Positions 35,242 through 45,220 of a DNA stretch of 64,000 nucleotides are shown here, piece after piece. Each line of letters opens with the position of its first letter. Position 1 is the stretch's first letter. The notes below the pieces were generated by a model. It saw only the letters and a program-made list of their open reading frames with translations, searched no databases and was not told where the DNA came from. Origin of the DNA: Acidobacteriaceae bacterium (GTDB lineage: Bacteria > Acidobacteriota > Terriglobia > Terriglobales > Acidobacteriaceae). Where the stretch lies: positions 1 to 64,000 of the forward strand of contig PLHW01000035.1 in assembly GCA_003139095.1 (NCBI GenBank), given 5' to 3'. A program made the position numbers and the translations under genes.

Positions 35242-37281
35242 TCAGTCCCCCGCCCCTGCATGCGCAGTTTCGCGGACGGGCGCGGACACCGTCACCACTA
35301 CCGGAACGTAATTGGGCACGAGCGCCACCACGGTTCCGAATACCATGATGATCAGCCCAATCCAAATCCAGGGCACCAGCGGATTCAAATGCGCCTTAAT
35401 AATCGGACGACCGGTGGTGTCATTCTTGCCTTCGTAGACGAGATAGACGTCACTCACCAAAAATAAATCCTGGCGAAAGCTTGGATAGATGCGCGGAATG
35501 GTCTGCGGCTGGCCGCTGGCTTTATAAAACCGGCGCTCGGGATACATCGTGGTAATCAACTTGCCGCCGCGATACACGTTGATGATGGCCCACTCGTTGG
35601 CATAATTCGGATTGTCGTCCTGCGTATAGGACTGGCAGACGAGCGTGTAGGGGCCGATGTTGATTTTGTCGCCGAAAGCCATCTCTTTTTCGACTTCCTT
35701 GTTAAACGGCTGGCCGAGGAGGCCGATGATGACGAGCGCGACGCCGAAGTGGACGATGTATCCGCCGTAGCGGCGCGTGTTGCGACGGCACAATAGAAGC
35801 ATGGCGGCGAAAATATTTTGGCCGCTCTTGCCGGCAATGACGCGGCCTCCACGAACGAACTCGGAGATGACAGTGAAGATGACGAGCGCGGAGAGAACGG
35901 CGGCCATCACCGCGTAGAAGTAAGAAGGGTCTTCCCAGGGCCTCACGCCGAAAAGAATCATCATCAGGCCGACCGCGACGGAGCCGATGGCAGGATAGAG
36001 GAAATTGCGTTTCAGGCTTTCGAGGGAAGTTTTGCGCCAAGCGAGCAGCGGGCCAACCGCCGTGAGCAGCATCAGCAGAAGAGCAACCGGCACGGCCACG
36101 CGATTGAAGAACGGCGGACCGACCGTGACTTTGTGGCCCTGCACCCATTCGGAAAGAATCGGAAAAAACGTGCCCCAGAGAACGGTGAAGCACACGACGA
36201 GCAGCAAAAGATTGTTGAACAGGAAACTGGATTCGCGGGAGACCAGTGATTCGAGTTTGTGCTCGCTCTTGAGGTACGAGAGATTTTTGACCAGGAAAAA
36301 CACGCAGACGGCGGTGGTCAGCGCGATGAAGACGATGAACCAGGTTCCAATAGACGATTGCGCGAAGGCGTGCACGGAACTGATGACGCCGGAGCGGGTC
36401 AGGAATGTGCCGAGCATGGAAAGCAGGAAAGTCGCGAAGATGAGGACCATGTTCCAGACCTTCAGCATGCCGCGCTTTTCCTGCATGATCACCGAGTGCA
36501 GAAATGCTGTGCCGGTAAGCCACGGCATGAGCGACGCGTTCTCGACCGGATCCCAGCCCCAGTAGCCTCCCCACCCGAGGACGGCATAGGCCCAGTGCGC
36601 GCCGAGAAAAATTCCGACGGTCAGGAAGCACCAGGTCACCATCGTCCAGCGGCGCGTGATGTGAATCCACTTTTCGCCCGGGTAATGCATGATGAGCGCG
36701 CCCAGCGCGAAGGCGAACGGGATGGTGAATCCCACGTATCCGAGATAGAGCATGGGCGGATGAATGACCATCTCGGGATATTGCAGAAGGGGATTGAGGC
36801 CAGTGCCATCGGGCGGTAGCACACCCCGCTCAATGGCGAATGGGTGCGCGGCAAAATTGAGAATCAGGAGAAAGAAGACCTGAACGGCGGCGATGATGAC
36901 CGAGGCATAGGCGAACAAGCGCTGATCGGTTTTGTAGCGCAGGCGGAGAACGAATCCGTAGCCGGCGAGCAGCAGCGACCAAAACAGGAGCGAGCCTTCC
37001 TGTCCGGACCAGAGCACCGCGAATTTGTAGGCGGCGGGCAACTCGCGGTTGCTGTGGTGGTAAATATAGGCGATGGAAAAATCGTCGGCGAAGGCGGCGG
37101 AGACGAGAATGAACGAGGCGAGCGCGACGACGATGAAGGTGGCAATGCCGGCCCGGCGGGCGGTCTCGCCCAAGCGGGCGGAAGCGGCGTCGCGTCCGAA
37201 CAGAGAGAGCAGGCCAGCCCCGAACGAGTACGCGCTCAGGCCAAGCGCCAACAGAAGCGCGAAGCTTCCTATTTGAGCCAT
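35242..37281 (-). CDS. ccmF: Cytochrome c haem lyase subunit CcmF
   Basis: A 679-residue polytopic membrane protein that ligates haem to apocytochrome c. The tryptophan-rich haem-binding WWD motif is seen as GWGGYWGWDPVENASLMPWL, and the external histidines are in segments such as ERGVLPPDGTGLNPLLQ and HSVIMQEKRGML. About 14 membrane helices can be traced, starting SFALLLALGLSAYSFGAGLL. The C-terminal periplasmic domain (YTLVCQSYTQDDNPNYANEW, YPERRFYKASGQPQT) is normal for CcmF. The stop overlaps the start context of ccmH. The upstream ccmABCDE genes are not in the window. Confidence 0.95.
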   Translation of the reverse strand: MAQIGSFALLLALGLSAYSFGAGLLSLFGRDAASARLGETARRAGIATFIVVALASFILVSAAFADDFSIAYIYHHSNRELPAAYKFAVLWSGQEGSLLFWSLLLAGYGFVLRLRYKTDQRLFAYASVIIAAVQVFFLLILNFAAHPFAIERGVLPPDGTGLNPLLQYPEMVIHPPMLYLGYVGFTIPFAFALGALIMHYPGEKWIHITRRWTMVTWCFLTVGIFLGAHWAYAVLGWGGYWGWDPVENASLMPWLTGTAFLHSVIMQEKRGMLKVWNMVLIFATFLLSMLGTFLTRSGVISSVHAFAQSSIGTWFIVFIALTTAVCVFFLVKNLSYLKSEHKLESLVSRESSFLFNNLLLLVVCFTVLWGTFFPILSEWVQGHKVTVGPPFFNRVAVPVALLLMLLTAVGPLLAWRKTSLESLKRNFLYPAIGSVAVGLMMILFGVRPWEDPSYFYAVMAAVLSALVIFTVISEFVRGGRVIAGKSGQNIFAAMLLLCRRNTRRYGGYIVHFGVALVIIGLLGQPFNKEVEKEMAFGDKINIGPYTLVCQSYTQDDNPNYANEWAIINVYRGGKLITTMYPERRFYKASGQPQTIPRIYPSFRQDLFLVSDVYLVYEGKNDTTGRPIIKAHLNPLVPWIWIGLIIMVFGTVVALVPNYVPVVVTVSAPVRETAHAGAGD

Positions 37282-37483
37282 AAAGATGAATCCCCGATGG
37301 CATCCATTTTTTCAGAGATGAGGCGGGGATGCAATGCGAGGGGCGGTCTGGTTGTCGGTAAGACATCATTTGGCGAATGACAAATCGGACGCGGATGCAT
37401 CCATGACGATCAGTTGCCAATTTTTCAAATTGCGTGGTAGTGTCGGGCTCTAAAGCAACAGAAGTTATAAAGAAGGAGGAGTT

Positions 37484-38200
37484 ATGAAGGAAAAAGCTGT
37501 GAAAAGCAGGCTGTTGGTCCTGGCATTGGTATTGGCCTGTGCGTTGCCGCTGGTTGCGGAAGACAAGCAGGAGAAGAGCGACGACCGGATTCGGGAATCG
37601 GCTACCGTGATGAAGGAAATTCTGGGAATGCCCGAGGGGATTCCGAAGGATCTGCTTAACAAGGCGGATTGCATTGTCATCTATCCATCGGTAAAGAAGG
37701 CGGCGTTTATCGTAGGCGGAAGCTATGGGCGCGGGCTGATCACGTGCCGCAGAGGAGCGGATTTTTCTGGACGGTGGAGCGCGCCCGCGATGTTTGCGCT
37801 GGAGGGCGGGAGCTTTGGTTTTCAGATCGGAGCGCAGGCTACGGACTTTGTGCTGCTGGTAATGAACGAGTCGGGAGCCAAGTCAGTGCTTTCGAGCAAA
37901 GTGAAATTGGGAGCGGACGCGTCGGCGGCCGCGGGACCCAAGGGCCGGGATACGTCGGCGGAGACTGACGTGGTGATGAAGGCGGAAATTTTATCGTATT
38001 CGCGGGCGCAAGGACTATTTGCGGGCGTGTCGCTGGAAGGCTCGACGATGCGGTCCGACGATGGCGCGAACAAGGCGCTGTATGGGAAAGAACTGAGCGC
38101 GAAGGAAATTGTGCGCGAGGGGAAGGTGAAGGCACCGGCGGCGGCGGCGCGATTGCTGGCCACGCTGAACAGGGCATCGCCGAAGCACGTGGTGAAGTAG
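37484..38200 (+). CDS. Exported SYLF (Ysc84) domain protein
   Basis: A 238-residue protein with a signal peptide (LLVLALVLACALPLVAE). The SYLF lipid-binding domain covers about residues 45-235: IRESATVMKEILGMPEGIP, KADCIVIYPSVKKAAFIVGG, YGRGLITCR, SAPAMFALEGGSFGFQIGAQ, ATDFVLLVMNESG and ILSYSRAQGLFAGVSLEGS. In eukaryotes the domain binds phosphoinositides; bacterial roles are unknown. A strong ribosome site (GGAGGAG) precedes ATG 37484. It is a single-gene unit between ccmF and the TetR regulator, divergent from ccmF. Confidence 0.9.
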   Translation: MKEKAVKSRLLVLALVLACALPLVAEDKQEKSDDRIRESATVMKEILGMPEGIPKDLLNKADCIVIYPSVKKAAFIVGGSYGRGLITCRRGADFSGRWSAPAMFALEGGSFGFQIGAQATDFVLLVMNESGAKSVLSSKVKLGADASAAAGPKGRDTSAETDVVMKAEILSYSRAQGLFAGVSLEGSTMRSDDGANKALYGKELSAKEIVREGKVKAPAAAARLLATLNRASPKHVVK

Positions 38201-38253
38201 GAATTGGCGAGCTTGCTGGACAGCCGGAAACGGGAGTACTTACGTTATTGTAT

Positions 38254-38883
38254 CTACGCTGGGCCGCAATTCTTCAGAACTACGCCGCAGATTTTGTCGG
38301 CGAACTTCTCGGTCAGTTCGTCGTGGCGAATAAGAAAGCGGAAGTAGATCGGGCCGTAGAGCGAGTCGAGCAGAAGGTCGAGATCGGTGTCGGCAGGAAG
38401 TTCGCCGCGATCGATTCCGCGCTGCAAAGTCTGGTAGGCTTGGCGGCGCCTCGGCCAGAGGAAGCGCTCGCGAAAGGCTTCAAGCAATTCGGGATCGGAT
38501 TGCCCGCCGCCGAGGAGAGCCGCGACAACTTTGCCACGAGAGGAGCGAAAGACGCGAATCAGGCGGCGCATTTGCCGGCTCATGTCGCTGCGGACCGAGC
38601 CCGTGTGAGGGAACTGCAACTCCTGTTCTGCGCTTTCAAGAAACGCGTCGGCGACCAGAGCCCCCCTGTTTGGCCACCAGCGGTAGACAGTCGCCTTACT
38701 GACGTTGGCGTCGGCGGCGACGGCTTCGATACTCAAATCCGGGAACCCCTGCTGGCGCAAGAGCTTTAGCGTGCTGCGCAGAATTGCCTGGCGGGAGTGC
38801 TCGCTGCGCGGCCGGCCGGGGGGGCGTTTGCCGTTGCTTTTATTCGACGCCCGGCCCGTTACGGTGGAGTTTTGCGTCATCAA
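38254..38883 (-). CDS. TetR/AcrR-family repressor
   Basis: A 209-residue repressor with an N-terminal helix-turn-helix (ILRSTLKLLRQQGFPDLSIE then AVAADANVSKATVYRWWPNR), basic residues before it (SNGKRPPGRPRSEHSR), and a C-terminal ligand domain of the TetR_C_33 type (LVADAFLESAEQELQFP, FRERFLWPRRRQAYQTLQRG, LLLDSLYGPIYFRFLIRHDE). It is divergent from the RND efflux operon with 169 bp between start codons, the usual layout for a repressor of that operon. The inducer cannot be predicted. Confidence 0.9.
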   Translation of the reverse strand: MMTQNSTVTGRASNKSNGKRPPGRPRSEHSRQAILRSTLKLLRQQGFPDLSIEAVAADANVSKATVYRWWPNRGALVADAFLESAEQELQFPHTGSVRSDMSRQMRRLIRVFRSSRGKVVAALLGGGQSDPELLEAFRERFLWPRRRQAYQTLQRGIDRGELPADTDLDLLLDSLYGPIYFRFLIRHDELTEKFADKICGVVLKNCGPA

Positions 38884-39052
38884 GAAAATTCATTATAATT
38901 TAAATCCGAGACGTATTGTTTTGAATCTTAGTAGAAAGTTGGGGCTGGAGGTCAGGGTCAGATCGCAGACGTAAAAGCTCATTCACCCTTTTGACAATTG
39001 ACTTGCTGCTCCAATATTTAGTTTCTAACCTTCGTTTGCAGTTGCACGTCTT
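38884..39052. promoter_or_regulatory. Divergent TetR/efflux promoter region
   Basis: An A+T-rich segment follows the TetR start, with TATAAT readable on both strands (38894-38899 and complement of 38892-38897). No convincing TetR-type palindrome was found, but the region must hold both promoters and the operator. Confidence 0.4.
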
Positions 39053-42000
39053 ATGTGGATAGTTGCACTCGCGCTGCGGCGCCCTTATACGTTCGTTGTG
39101 ATGGCGCTGCTGATCGTAATTCTCACGCCGATCACGATTCTGCGCACCCCAGTCGACATTTTCCCCGACATCAATATTCCCGTTATCAGCGTGGTGTGGA
39201 ATTTCACCGGCATGTCGCCGAGCGAGATGGCGAACCGCATCGTGACCAACTCCGAGCGCGGATTCACCGTCACGGTGAACGACATCGAGCATCAGGAATC
39301 GCAGTCGCTCAACGGGATTGCGGTCATCAAGATTTTCTTCCGGCCGGGCGTCAACATTCCGATGGCGATGACGCAGGTCACGGGGATGTGCCAGACCGTG
39401 CTGCGCGGATTGCCGCCGGGGACGACACCACCGCTGGTGATGCAGTACACGGCATCGACGACTCCGGTGGTGCAGCTTGGCCTGAGCAGCAAGACTCTGC
39501 CGGAGCAGCAACTGTTCGATCTGGGACAGAATTTTTTGCGCACGCAGTTGACCACGGTGCAGGGTGCAGGCACGCCGTATCCCTATGGTGGAAAGCCGCG
39601 GCAAGTGCAGGTGGATCTGGATTCGGCGAAACTCCAGGCCTACGGCCTGACTCCGGCCGACATTGTGAATGCGGTGGCCGCGCAGAATCTGATTTTGCCC
39701 GCTGGAACGGCGAAAATCGGGCCGACCGAATACAACGTTGAAATGAATGGCACGCCTTCAACCGTCGCGGAACTGAATGACATACCGATTAAGACGTTAA
39801 ACGGGTCGACGCTCTACATGAAGGACGTGGCCCATGTGCGCGACGGATTCGCAGCGCAAACCAACATCGTGCGCCAGGATGGGGTGCGCGGCGTGCTGAT
39901 GTCGATGTACAAGCTTGGCGGTTCAACGCTGACGGTGGTAAACGCCATCAAGGCGATTGTGCCGAAGGCGGCGCAACAATTGCCTCCCGACCTGACTATC
40001 AAGGCGCTCTTCGATCAATCGCTGTTCGTGCGCGCCTCGATTCAGGGCGTGATACGCGAGGGCTTGACGGCAGCTTGTTTGACGGCGGCCATGATCCTAT
40101 TGTTTCTCGGCGATTGGCGTCCAACCGTCATCATTGCAGTTTCCATTCCTCTGTCGATTTTCGTTTCGGTCATTCTGCTGAGCGCGCTGGGCGAGACGAT
40201 CAACATCATGACGCTGGGAGGCCTGGCGCTCGCCGTCGGAATATTGGTGGACGATGCGACCGTCGAAATCGAAAACATCGAACGCAACCTGGCCATGGGC
40301 AAGGAGATGAAACAGGCGATTCTTGACGGCGCCTCGCAGATTGCCGTGCCGGCGTTCGTTTCGACGCTCTGCATCTGCATCGTGTTTGTGCCGATGTTCT
40401 TTTTAACGGGGGTTGCGCGATTCCTGTTTGTGCCCATGGCGGAGGCTGTTTGCTTCGCCATGCTGGCGTCTTACCTGCTCTCGCGTACGCTGATTCCAAC
40501 CATGGTCATGTACATCATGCGCGGACACGAACATCGAGCGGCCGCGCCAAAGAGTTCTCTGGGGCGGTTCCAGCGCGGCTTCGAGCGCGGCTTTGACCGG
40601 TTTCGCGCGGGCTATCAGCAATTGCTGGAGACCACGCTCGACAACCGCGGATTGTTTTCCGTCTGCTTCGTGGCCTTCTGTGTGCTATCCATGGGACTGG
40701 TCTTCTTTCTAGGGCAGGACTTCTTTCCGTCGGTCGATGCCGGCTTGATAAGGCTGCATTTCCGGGCGCGTCCCGGTCTGCGCGTGGAAGAGACAGCGCG
40801 CCTGTGCGATCAGGTTGAGGTTGTGCTGCGCGAGACGATTCCGAAAGATGAAATGCAGACGATGCTCGACAACATCGGCGTGCCATACTCGGGCATCAAT
40901 CTTTCCTATAGCAATTCGGGCGTGATCGGCACGGGCGATGCGGAGGTTCTGATCGCGCTGAATCCGGAGCATCATCACGCGACGGCGGGATACATTCGCA
41001 CGTTGCGGCGCGAACTTCCGCGGCGGTTCCCCGGCGTGGAATTTTTCTTCCAGCCCGCGGACATTGTTTCTCAGATTCTGAATTTCGGTTTGCCGGCGCC
41101 GATCGACATTCAAATCGTCGGCGCAAACATGCGCTCGAGTTACGACATTGGGCAGCAAGTGGCAAACCGGCTGCGCGCAATTCCGGGCGCGGCCGACGTG
41201 CATGTTCAGCAAATGATGAACCTGCCCACGCTGTATCTGAATATGGAGCGCACGCGCATCAACCAGGTTGGATTGACCGCGCAAAATGTGGCGCAGAGTG
41301 TGCTCATCAGCCTGAGCGGCAGCTTCCAGACGGCGCCGAATTTCTGGCTCAATCCAAAGAACGGGGTCAGCTATCCGATCGCGATTCAGACGCCGCAATA
41401 CCACATGACTTCGCTGCAGGACCTGATGAATACGCCCGTCAATAGCGCCAATTCGCAGGGCGAGCAAGTTCTGGGGAATCTGGCGATGGTAAGCCCGACG
41501 GTGCGGCCGGCGGTGGTGAACCATTACAATGTGCAGCCCGTGATCGACGTATACGCCAGCACGCAAGGGCGCGATCTGGGCGGCGTGGCCTCCGACATTA
41601 TGAAGGCGCTGAAGCCGTTCCAAGACCATCTGCCGCGCGGGACCACCATGACCGTGCGCGGACAGATCGAGACCATGCACTCTTCGTTTTTTGGCCTGGG
41701 TATCGGCTTACTTGGCGCCATCGTGCTCGTCTATCTTCTTATTGTCGTGAACTTCCAATCATGGCTCGATCCGTTCATTATTATTACGGCGTTGCCGGGA
41801 GCGCTGGCCGGAATTTGCTGGTTCCTGCTGGTGACGCGCACGACGCTCAGCGTGCCATCGTTGACGGGCGCGGTGATGTGCATGGGGGTGGCGACGGCGA
41901 ACTCGATTCTAATGGTGTCATTTGCGCGCGACCGCATGGATATGGGTGTGCCCGCGCTCCAGGCCGCGATTGAAGCGGGTTACACGCGCATTCGGCCCGT

Positions 42001-42205
42001 GCTGATGACGGCGCTGGCCATGATCATTGGCATGTTTCCGATGGCGCTCGGGATTGGCGAAGGCGGCGAGCAGAATGCGCCGCTGGGACGGGCGGTGATT
42101 GGCGGCTTGCTGTTTGCGACCGTCGCAACTTTATTTTTCGTGCCCAGTGTGTTCGTTATTATTCATGGCCGGCGGCAGGCGCGCATGGCGGCCAAGAATC
42201 AATAG
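39053..42205 (+). CDS. RND efflux transporter permease
   Basis: A 1050-residue inner-membrane proton-driven pump of the AcrB/HAE group. It has the 12-helix pattern with two large periplasmic loops. Recognisable stretches are ILRTPVDIFPDINIPVISV (N-terminal helix), the porter region GLPPGTTPPLVMQYTAS, and the helix-4 motif GLALAVGILVDDATVEIENI with the proton-relay Asp pair, plus RPVLMTALAMIIGMFPMAL near the end. Substrate class (drug, metal or lipid) cannot be decided. It starts at ATG 39053 and is followed 24 bp later by the adaptor gene. Here the pump gene comes first in the operon, where the adaptor usually does. Confidence 0.95.
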   Translation: MWIVALALRRPYTFVVMALLIVILTPITILRTPVDIFPDINIPVISVVWNFTGMSPSEMANRIVTNSERGFTVTVNDIEHQESQSLNGIAVIKIFFRPGVNIPMAMTQVTGMCQTVLRGLPPGTTPPLVMQYTASTTPVVQLGLSSKTLPEQQLFDLGQNFLRTQLTTVQGAGTPYPYGGKPRQVQVDLDSAKLQAYGLTPADIVNAVAAQNLILPAGTAKIGPTEYNVEMNGTPSTVAELNDIPIKTLNGSTLYMKDVAHVRDGFAAQTNIVRQDGVRGVLMSMYKLGGSTLTVVNAIKAIVPKAAQQLPPDLTIKALFDQSLFVRASIQGVIREGLTAACLTAAMILLFLGDWRPTVIIAVSIPLSIFVSVILLSALGETINIMTLGGLALAVGILVDDATVEIENIERNLAMGKEMKQAILDGASQIAVPAFVSTLCICIVFVPMFFLTGVARFLFVPMAEAVCFAMLASYLLSRTLIPTMVMYIMRGHEHRAAAPKSSLGRFQRGFERGFDRFRAGYQQLLETTLDNRGLFSVCFVAFCVLSMGLVFFLGQDFFPSVDAGLIRLHFRARPGLRVEETARLCDQVEVVLRETIPKDEMQTMLDNIGVPYSGINLSYSNSGVIGTGDAEVLIALNPEHHHATAGYIRTLRRELPRRFPGVEFFFQPADIVSQILNFGLPAPIDIQIVGANMRSSYDIGQQVANRLRAIPGAADVHVQQMMNLPTLYLNMERTRINQVGLTAQNVAQSVLISLSGSFQTAPNFWLNPKNGVSYPIAIQTPQYHMTSLQDLMNTPVNSANSQGEQVLGNLAMVSPTVRPAVVNHYNVQPVIDVYASTQGRDLGGVASDIMKALKPFQDHLPRGTTMTVRGQIETMHSSFFGLGIGLLGAIVLVYLLIVVNFQSWLDPFIIITALPGALAGICWFLLVTRTTLSVPSLTGAVMCMGVATANSILMVSFARDRMDMGVPALQAAIEAGYTRIRPVLMTALAMIIGMFPMALGIGEGGEQNAPLGRAVIGGLLFATVATLFFVPSVFVIIHGRRQARMAAKNQ

Positions 42206-42229
42206 GACTTCTTGTCGGAGACGGTATTT

Positions 42230-43549
42230 ATGGCAGTGGAACAACCGCCCGTTGTCGGGCATCAAATAAACATGATGAACGAGGGGCATCCCACGCACCC
42301 GGACATCGATCTCCCTCCGGAGCTTCCTCCGGCGCCGACACGCAAGGCCAAGATTCTGGTTGGCATCGCGCTGTTGGTGCTGCTGACGGCGGGAGCGATC
42401 ACCTACTTGACCCGCAAAGGCGAAACAGCCGCGCTCGCCAAAGAGACGGACGCAGCCGCCATCCCGACGGTCGCGGTGGTGCAGCCGAAGTCGGAGACGG
42501 GGGACGACCAACTGGTGCTACCCGGGAATTTGCAGGCGTATGAAGAGTCGCCGATTTTCGCGCGCACCAACGGTTACCTGCTGCGCTGGTACAAGGATAT
42601 GGGGAGCAGGGTGCAGAAGGGGGAATTGCTGGCCTCGATCGACACGCCGGAGGTGGATCAGGAGCTTTCGCAGGCACGGGCGAGCCGCGAGCAGATCAAA
42701 GCGGCGCTCGGACTGGCTAAAATTTCGGCCGACCGGTGGGCAAATCTGCGGAAGACGGATTCGGTTTCCGAGCAGGAAGCGGACCAGCAGGCGAGTGGCT
42801 ATGAACAGGCGAAAGCGAACCTGGCCGCGGCCGACGCGAACGTCCGGCGACTCGAACAGATGGAATCTTTCAAGAATGTGGAAGCGCCTTTTTCCGGCGT
42901 TCTGACGCGGCGCAATGTCGATCCGGGAGCGCTGATCAATTCCGGCGCGCAAACCACGGGCAAAGAGTTGTTCGACCTCGCGCGGGTCGATCCGCTGCGC
43001 GTGTATGTGAGCGTGCCGCAGGCGTATGCGCCGTCGATGAAAGTTGGTGTGAAGGCCGCAGTCACCTTGCAGGAATTTCCCGGCCAGAAATTTACCGGGA
43101 TAGTGGTGCGGACGGCGGACGCCATTGATCCCGCGACGCGCACTCTGAATACGGAAGTGGATGTGCCGAACAAAGACGGCAAGCTGCTGCCCGGTTCGTT
43201 TGGGCAGGTACACTTCGCAGTGGGAAGCCCGGTACAGCGCATCACGATCCCGGTAAATGCGATGTTGTTTCGCGCCGAGGGGCCGCAGGTCGGCGTGGTT
43301 GGCAACGATAATAAGGTGCAACTGCGCTCGATCACGATCGGGCAAGACTACGGGGCAACGCTGGAAATTCTGGGCGGCCTCGACGTGAACGACCGGATCA
43401 TAATTAATCCCTCGGACTCGCTCGAGTCGGGGCAGCAGGTGCGGGTCGCGCAATCGAATCAGGCCCCGCCGAATCAACCGGGCTCCGGGCAAACGAATCA
43501 AGCGCAGCCCGGTCAGAATCAGCCTGGTCAGGGGAGCGGCCATTCGTGA
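42230..43549 (+). CDS. RND efflux periplasmic adaptor (membrane fusion protein)
   Basis: A 439-residue HlyD/AcrA-type adaptor. It has an N-terminal cytosolic tail, one membrane helix (AKILVGIALLVLLTAGAITYL), a lipoyl half (RTNGYLLRWYKDMGSRVQKG and the partner VEAPFSGVLTRRNVDPGALI), a coiled-coil hairpin (ELSQARASREQIKAALGLAK) and beta-barrel/membrane-proximal domains. There is no lipobox, so it is anchored by its helix. A Gln/Pro/Asn/Gly-rich tail follows (PPNQPGSGQTNQAQPGQNQ). ATG 42230 has GGAGACGG upstream and is preferred to TTG 42212. Its last codons overlap the start of the outer-membrane gene. Confidence 0.93.
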   Translation: MAVEQPPVVGHQINMMNEGHPTHPDIDLPPELPPAPTRKAKILVGIALLVLLTAGAITYLTRKGETAALAKETDAAAIPTVAVVQPKSETGDDQLVLPGNLQAYEESPIFARTNGYLLRWYKDMGSRVQKGELLASIDTPEVDQELSQARASREQIKAALGLAKISADRWANLRKTDSVSEQEADQQASGYEQAKANLAAADANVRRLEQMESFKNVEAPFSGVLTRRNVDPGALINSGAQTTGKELFDLARVDPLRVYVSVPQAYAPSMKVGVKAAVTLQEFPGQKFTGIVVRTADAIDPATRTLNTEVDVPNKDGKLLPGSFGQVHFAVGSPVQRITIPVNAMLFRAEGPQVGVVGNDNKVQLRSITIGQDYGATLEILGGLDVNDRIIINPSDSLESGQQVRVAQSNQAPPNQPGSGQTNQAQPGQNQPGQGSGHS

Positions 43550-45111
43550 GGAGGCTCGCGATCGCGAAGTTTGCGGCTTGGAAATTCTCATCCGCGCGTT
43601 TGGGGCGATGGAAGGTCCTGGGCGAACAGGAGTCTCCGCGCCACGCTGGCATTCTCGTCCCAGCCTTGATCGCGGTTGCGTTGCTCAGCGCCTGCGCGGT
43701 CGGGCCGAACTACAAGCGCCCCGCGGCGGACGTTCCCGGAACATGGAAAGGCGAAGGCCCGTGGCAGGTCGCGGCTCCAAAGGATTCAATTCCCAAAGGA
43801 AACTGGTGGGAACTGTACCGCGATGCGGAATTAAACGAACTGGAGCAGCAACTGTTACAGGCCAACCAGTCGCTGAAAGCGGCGCAGGACAGGCTGTTGC
43901 AGGCGCGGTCCCTGGCGCGAGTAGCCTCGGCGGGATTCTTCCCGACTCTGAGCGCCGATCCGAACGGCGAGCGCGAACGTTTCTCCGGCAATCGTCCGCT
44001 TCAAGGAGCGAATCCCGCGCAGGTTCATCCCGATACCGAAAACAACTTTGTCGTTCCATTTTCCATCAGCTATGAGGCGGACTTATTCGGCAGCGTGCGC
44101 CGAAACCTGGAGGCGGCCAATGCATCGCTGCAATCGAGCGCGGCCGATCTTAGCAATGTGCGCCTGGTGCTAAGCGCGGAGTTGGCGGCGGATTATTTCA
44201 ATCTGCGCGAACTGGATCGCGAGGCCGGAGTGGTGCGGCAGTCAGTGGAGATTCAGCAGAGAGGTCTCGACCTGGTAAATCATCGGCACGAGGGCGGAGT
44301 CGCTTCCGGCCTGGAAGTGGCGCAACAGGCGGCATTGCTGGATTCAACTGCCACGCAATTACAACTGGTGCTGCAGCAGCGCGCACAGTATGAACATGCC
44401 ATCGCCGTGCTGGTGGGCAAGCCGGCGCCGGCGTTCAGTCTGGCGGAAGCCCCATTCAACGTCAGCCCGCCGCCCGTTCCGCTGGGCGTTCCTTCGGAGA
44501 TTCTGGAGCGCCGGCCCGACATTGCAACCAGCGAAAGGCTGATGGCATACGAGAATGCGCAAGTGGGATTGGCGAAGGCGGCATTCTATCCGCGCATCAC
44601 TTTGAGCGGGAACGGTGGCTTCCTGAGCCGCGACATTGCCTCGTTGCTCACCGCCCCGAGCGCGGTTTGGGCGCTGGGTGGAGACGTGCTGCAACCGATT
44701 TTCAATGGCGGACGCAATCGCGCGAACCTGGCGGCGGCGCGCGCCGCTTATGACCAGTCCGTCGCGAATTACCGCGAATCGGTGCTCGAGGCTTTTCAGC
44801 AGGTGGAGGACGGCCTTTCTGGCCTCACCATGTTGGATAAAGCGGCGAAGACTCAGCAGGCCGCGGTCGAAGACTCGCGGCGCGCGCTCGACATCGCCAA
44901 CAACCGCTACGTGGGCGGCGTGACAACTTATCTCGATGTCATCACCGCCCAATCCACGCTGCTGACCAACGAGAGACTGGCGACGCAGTTGCTCGGGCAG
45001 CAAATGGTGACATCGGTATATCTGGTGAAGGCCCTCGGCGGCGGGTGGGACGTAGCACAGATTCAAAACGAGCAGGTCCGACCACATGCCATTCAGGCGA
45101 TCCAACAATAA
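43546..45111 (+). CDS. Outer-membrane efflux lipoprotein (TolC/NodT family)
   Basis: A 521-residue TolC-like channel with a lipobox LLSAC after the signal (ILVPALIAVALLSAC), then AVGPNYKRP typical of NodT proteins. Two OEP repeats follow: LEQQLLQANQSLKAAQDRLL with SYEADLFGSVRRNLEAANAS, and GLAKAAFYPRITLSGNGGFL with ESVLEAFQQVEDGLSGL and ALDIANNRYVGGVTTYLDV. GTG 43546 overlaps the adaptor's stop by four bases, so translation is coupled. It completes the tripartite pump. The A+T-rich element at 45221-45558 begins 110 bp after its stop on the same strand. Confidence 0.94.
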   Translation: MRRLAIAKFAAWKFSSARLGRWKVLGEQESPRHAGILVPALIAVALLSACAVGPNYKRPAADVPGTWKGEGPWQVAAPKDSIPKGNWWELYRDAELNELEQQLLQANQSLKAAQDRLLQARSLARVASAGFFPTLSADPNGERERFSGNRPLQGANPAQVHPDTENNFVVPFSISYEADLFGSVRRNLEAANASLQSSAADLSNVRLVLSAELAADYFNLRELDREAGVVRQSVEIQQRGLDLVNHRHEGGVASGLEVAQQAALLDSTATQLQLVLQQRAQYEHAIAVLVGKPAPAFSLAEAPFNVSPPPVPLGVPSEILERRPDIATSERLMAYENAQVGLAKAAFYPRITLSGNGGFLSRDIASLLTAPSAVWALGGDVLQPIFNGGRNRANLAAARAAYDQSVANYRESVLEAFQQVEDGLSGLTMLDKAAKTQQAAVEDSRRALDIANNRYVGGVTTYLDVITAQSTLLTNERLATQLLGQQMVTSVYLVKALGGGWDVAQIQNEQVRPHAIQAIQQ

Positions 45112-45220
45112 CGCCGAGGGGCAGGTGGGGATGTTCTGCTTGCGGAGATTCCTGCCCAATCCTCCTTTTCTCCCTTTCGCGTCTTCGTTGTCATGGTCGT
45201 CTTTGGAGCGCATTTTTGGT

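Noticed and set aside
40709-41680. 323-codon open frame antisense to the RND permease
   Set aside because: The permease is intact and well conserved; the antisense translation is rich in His and Arg with no motif.
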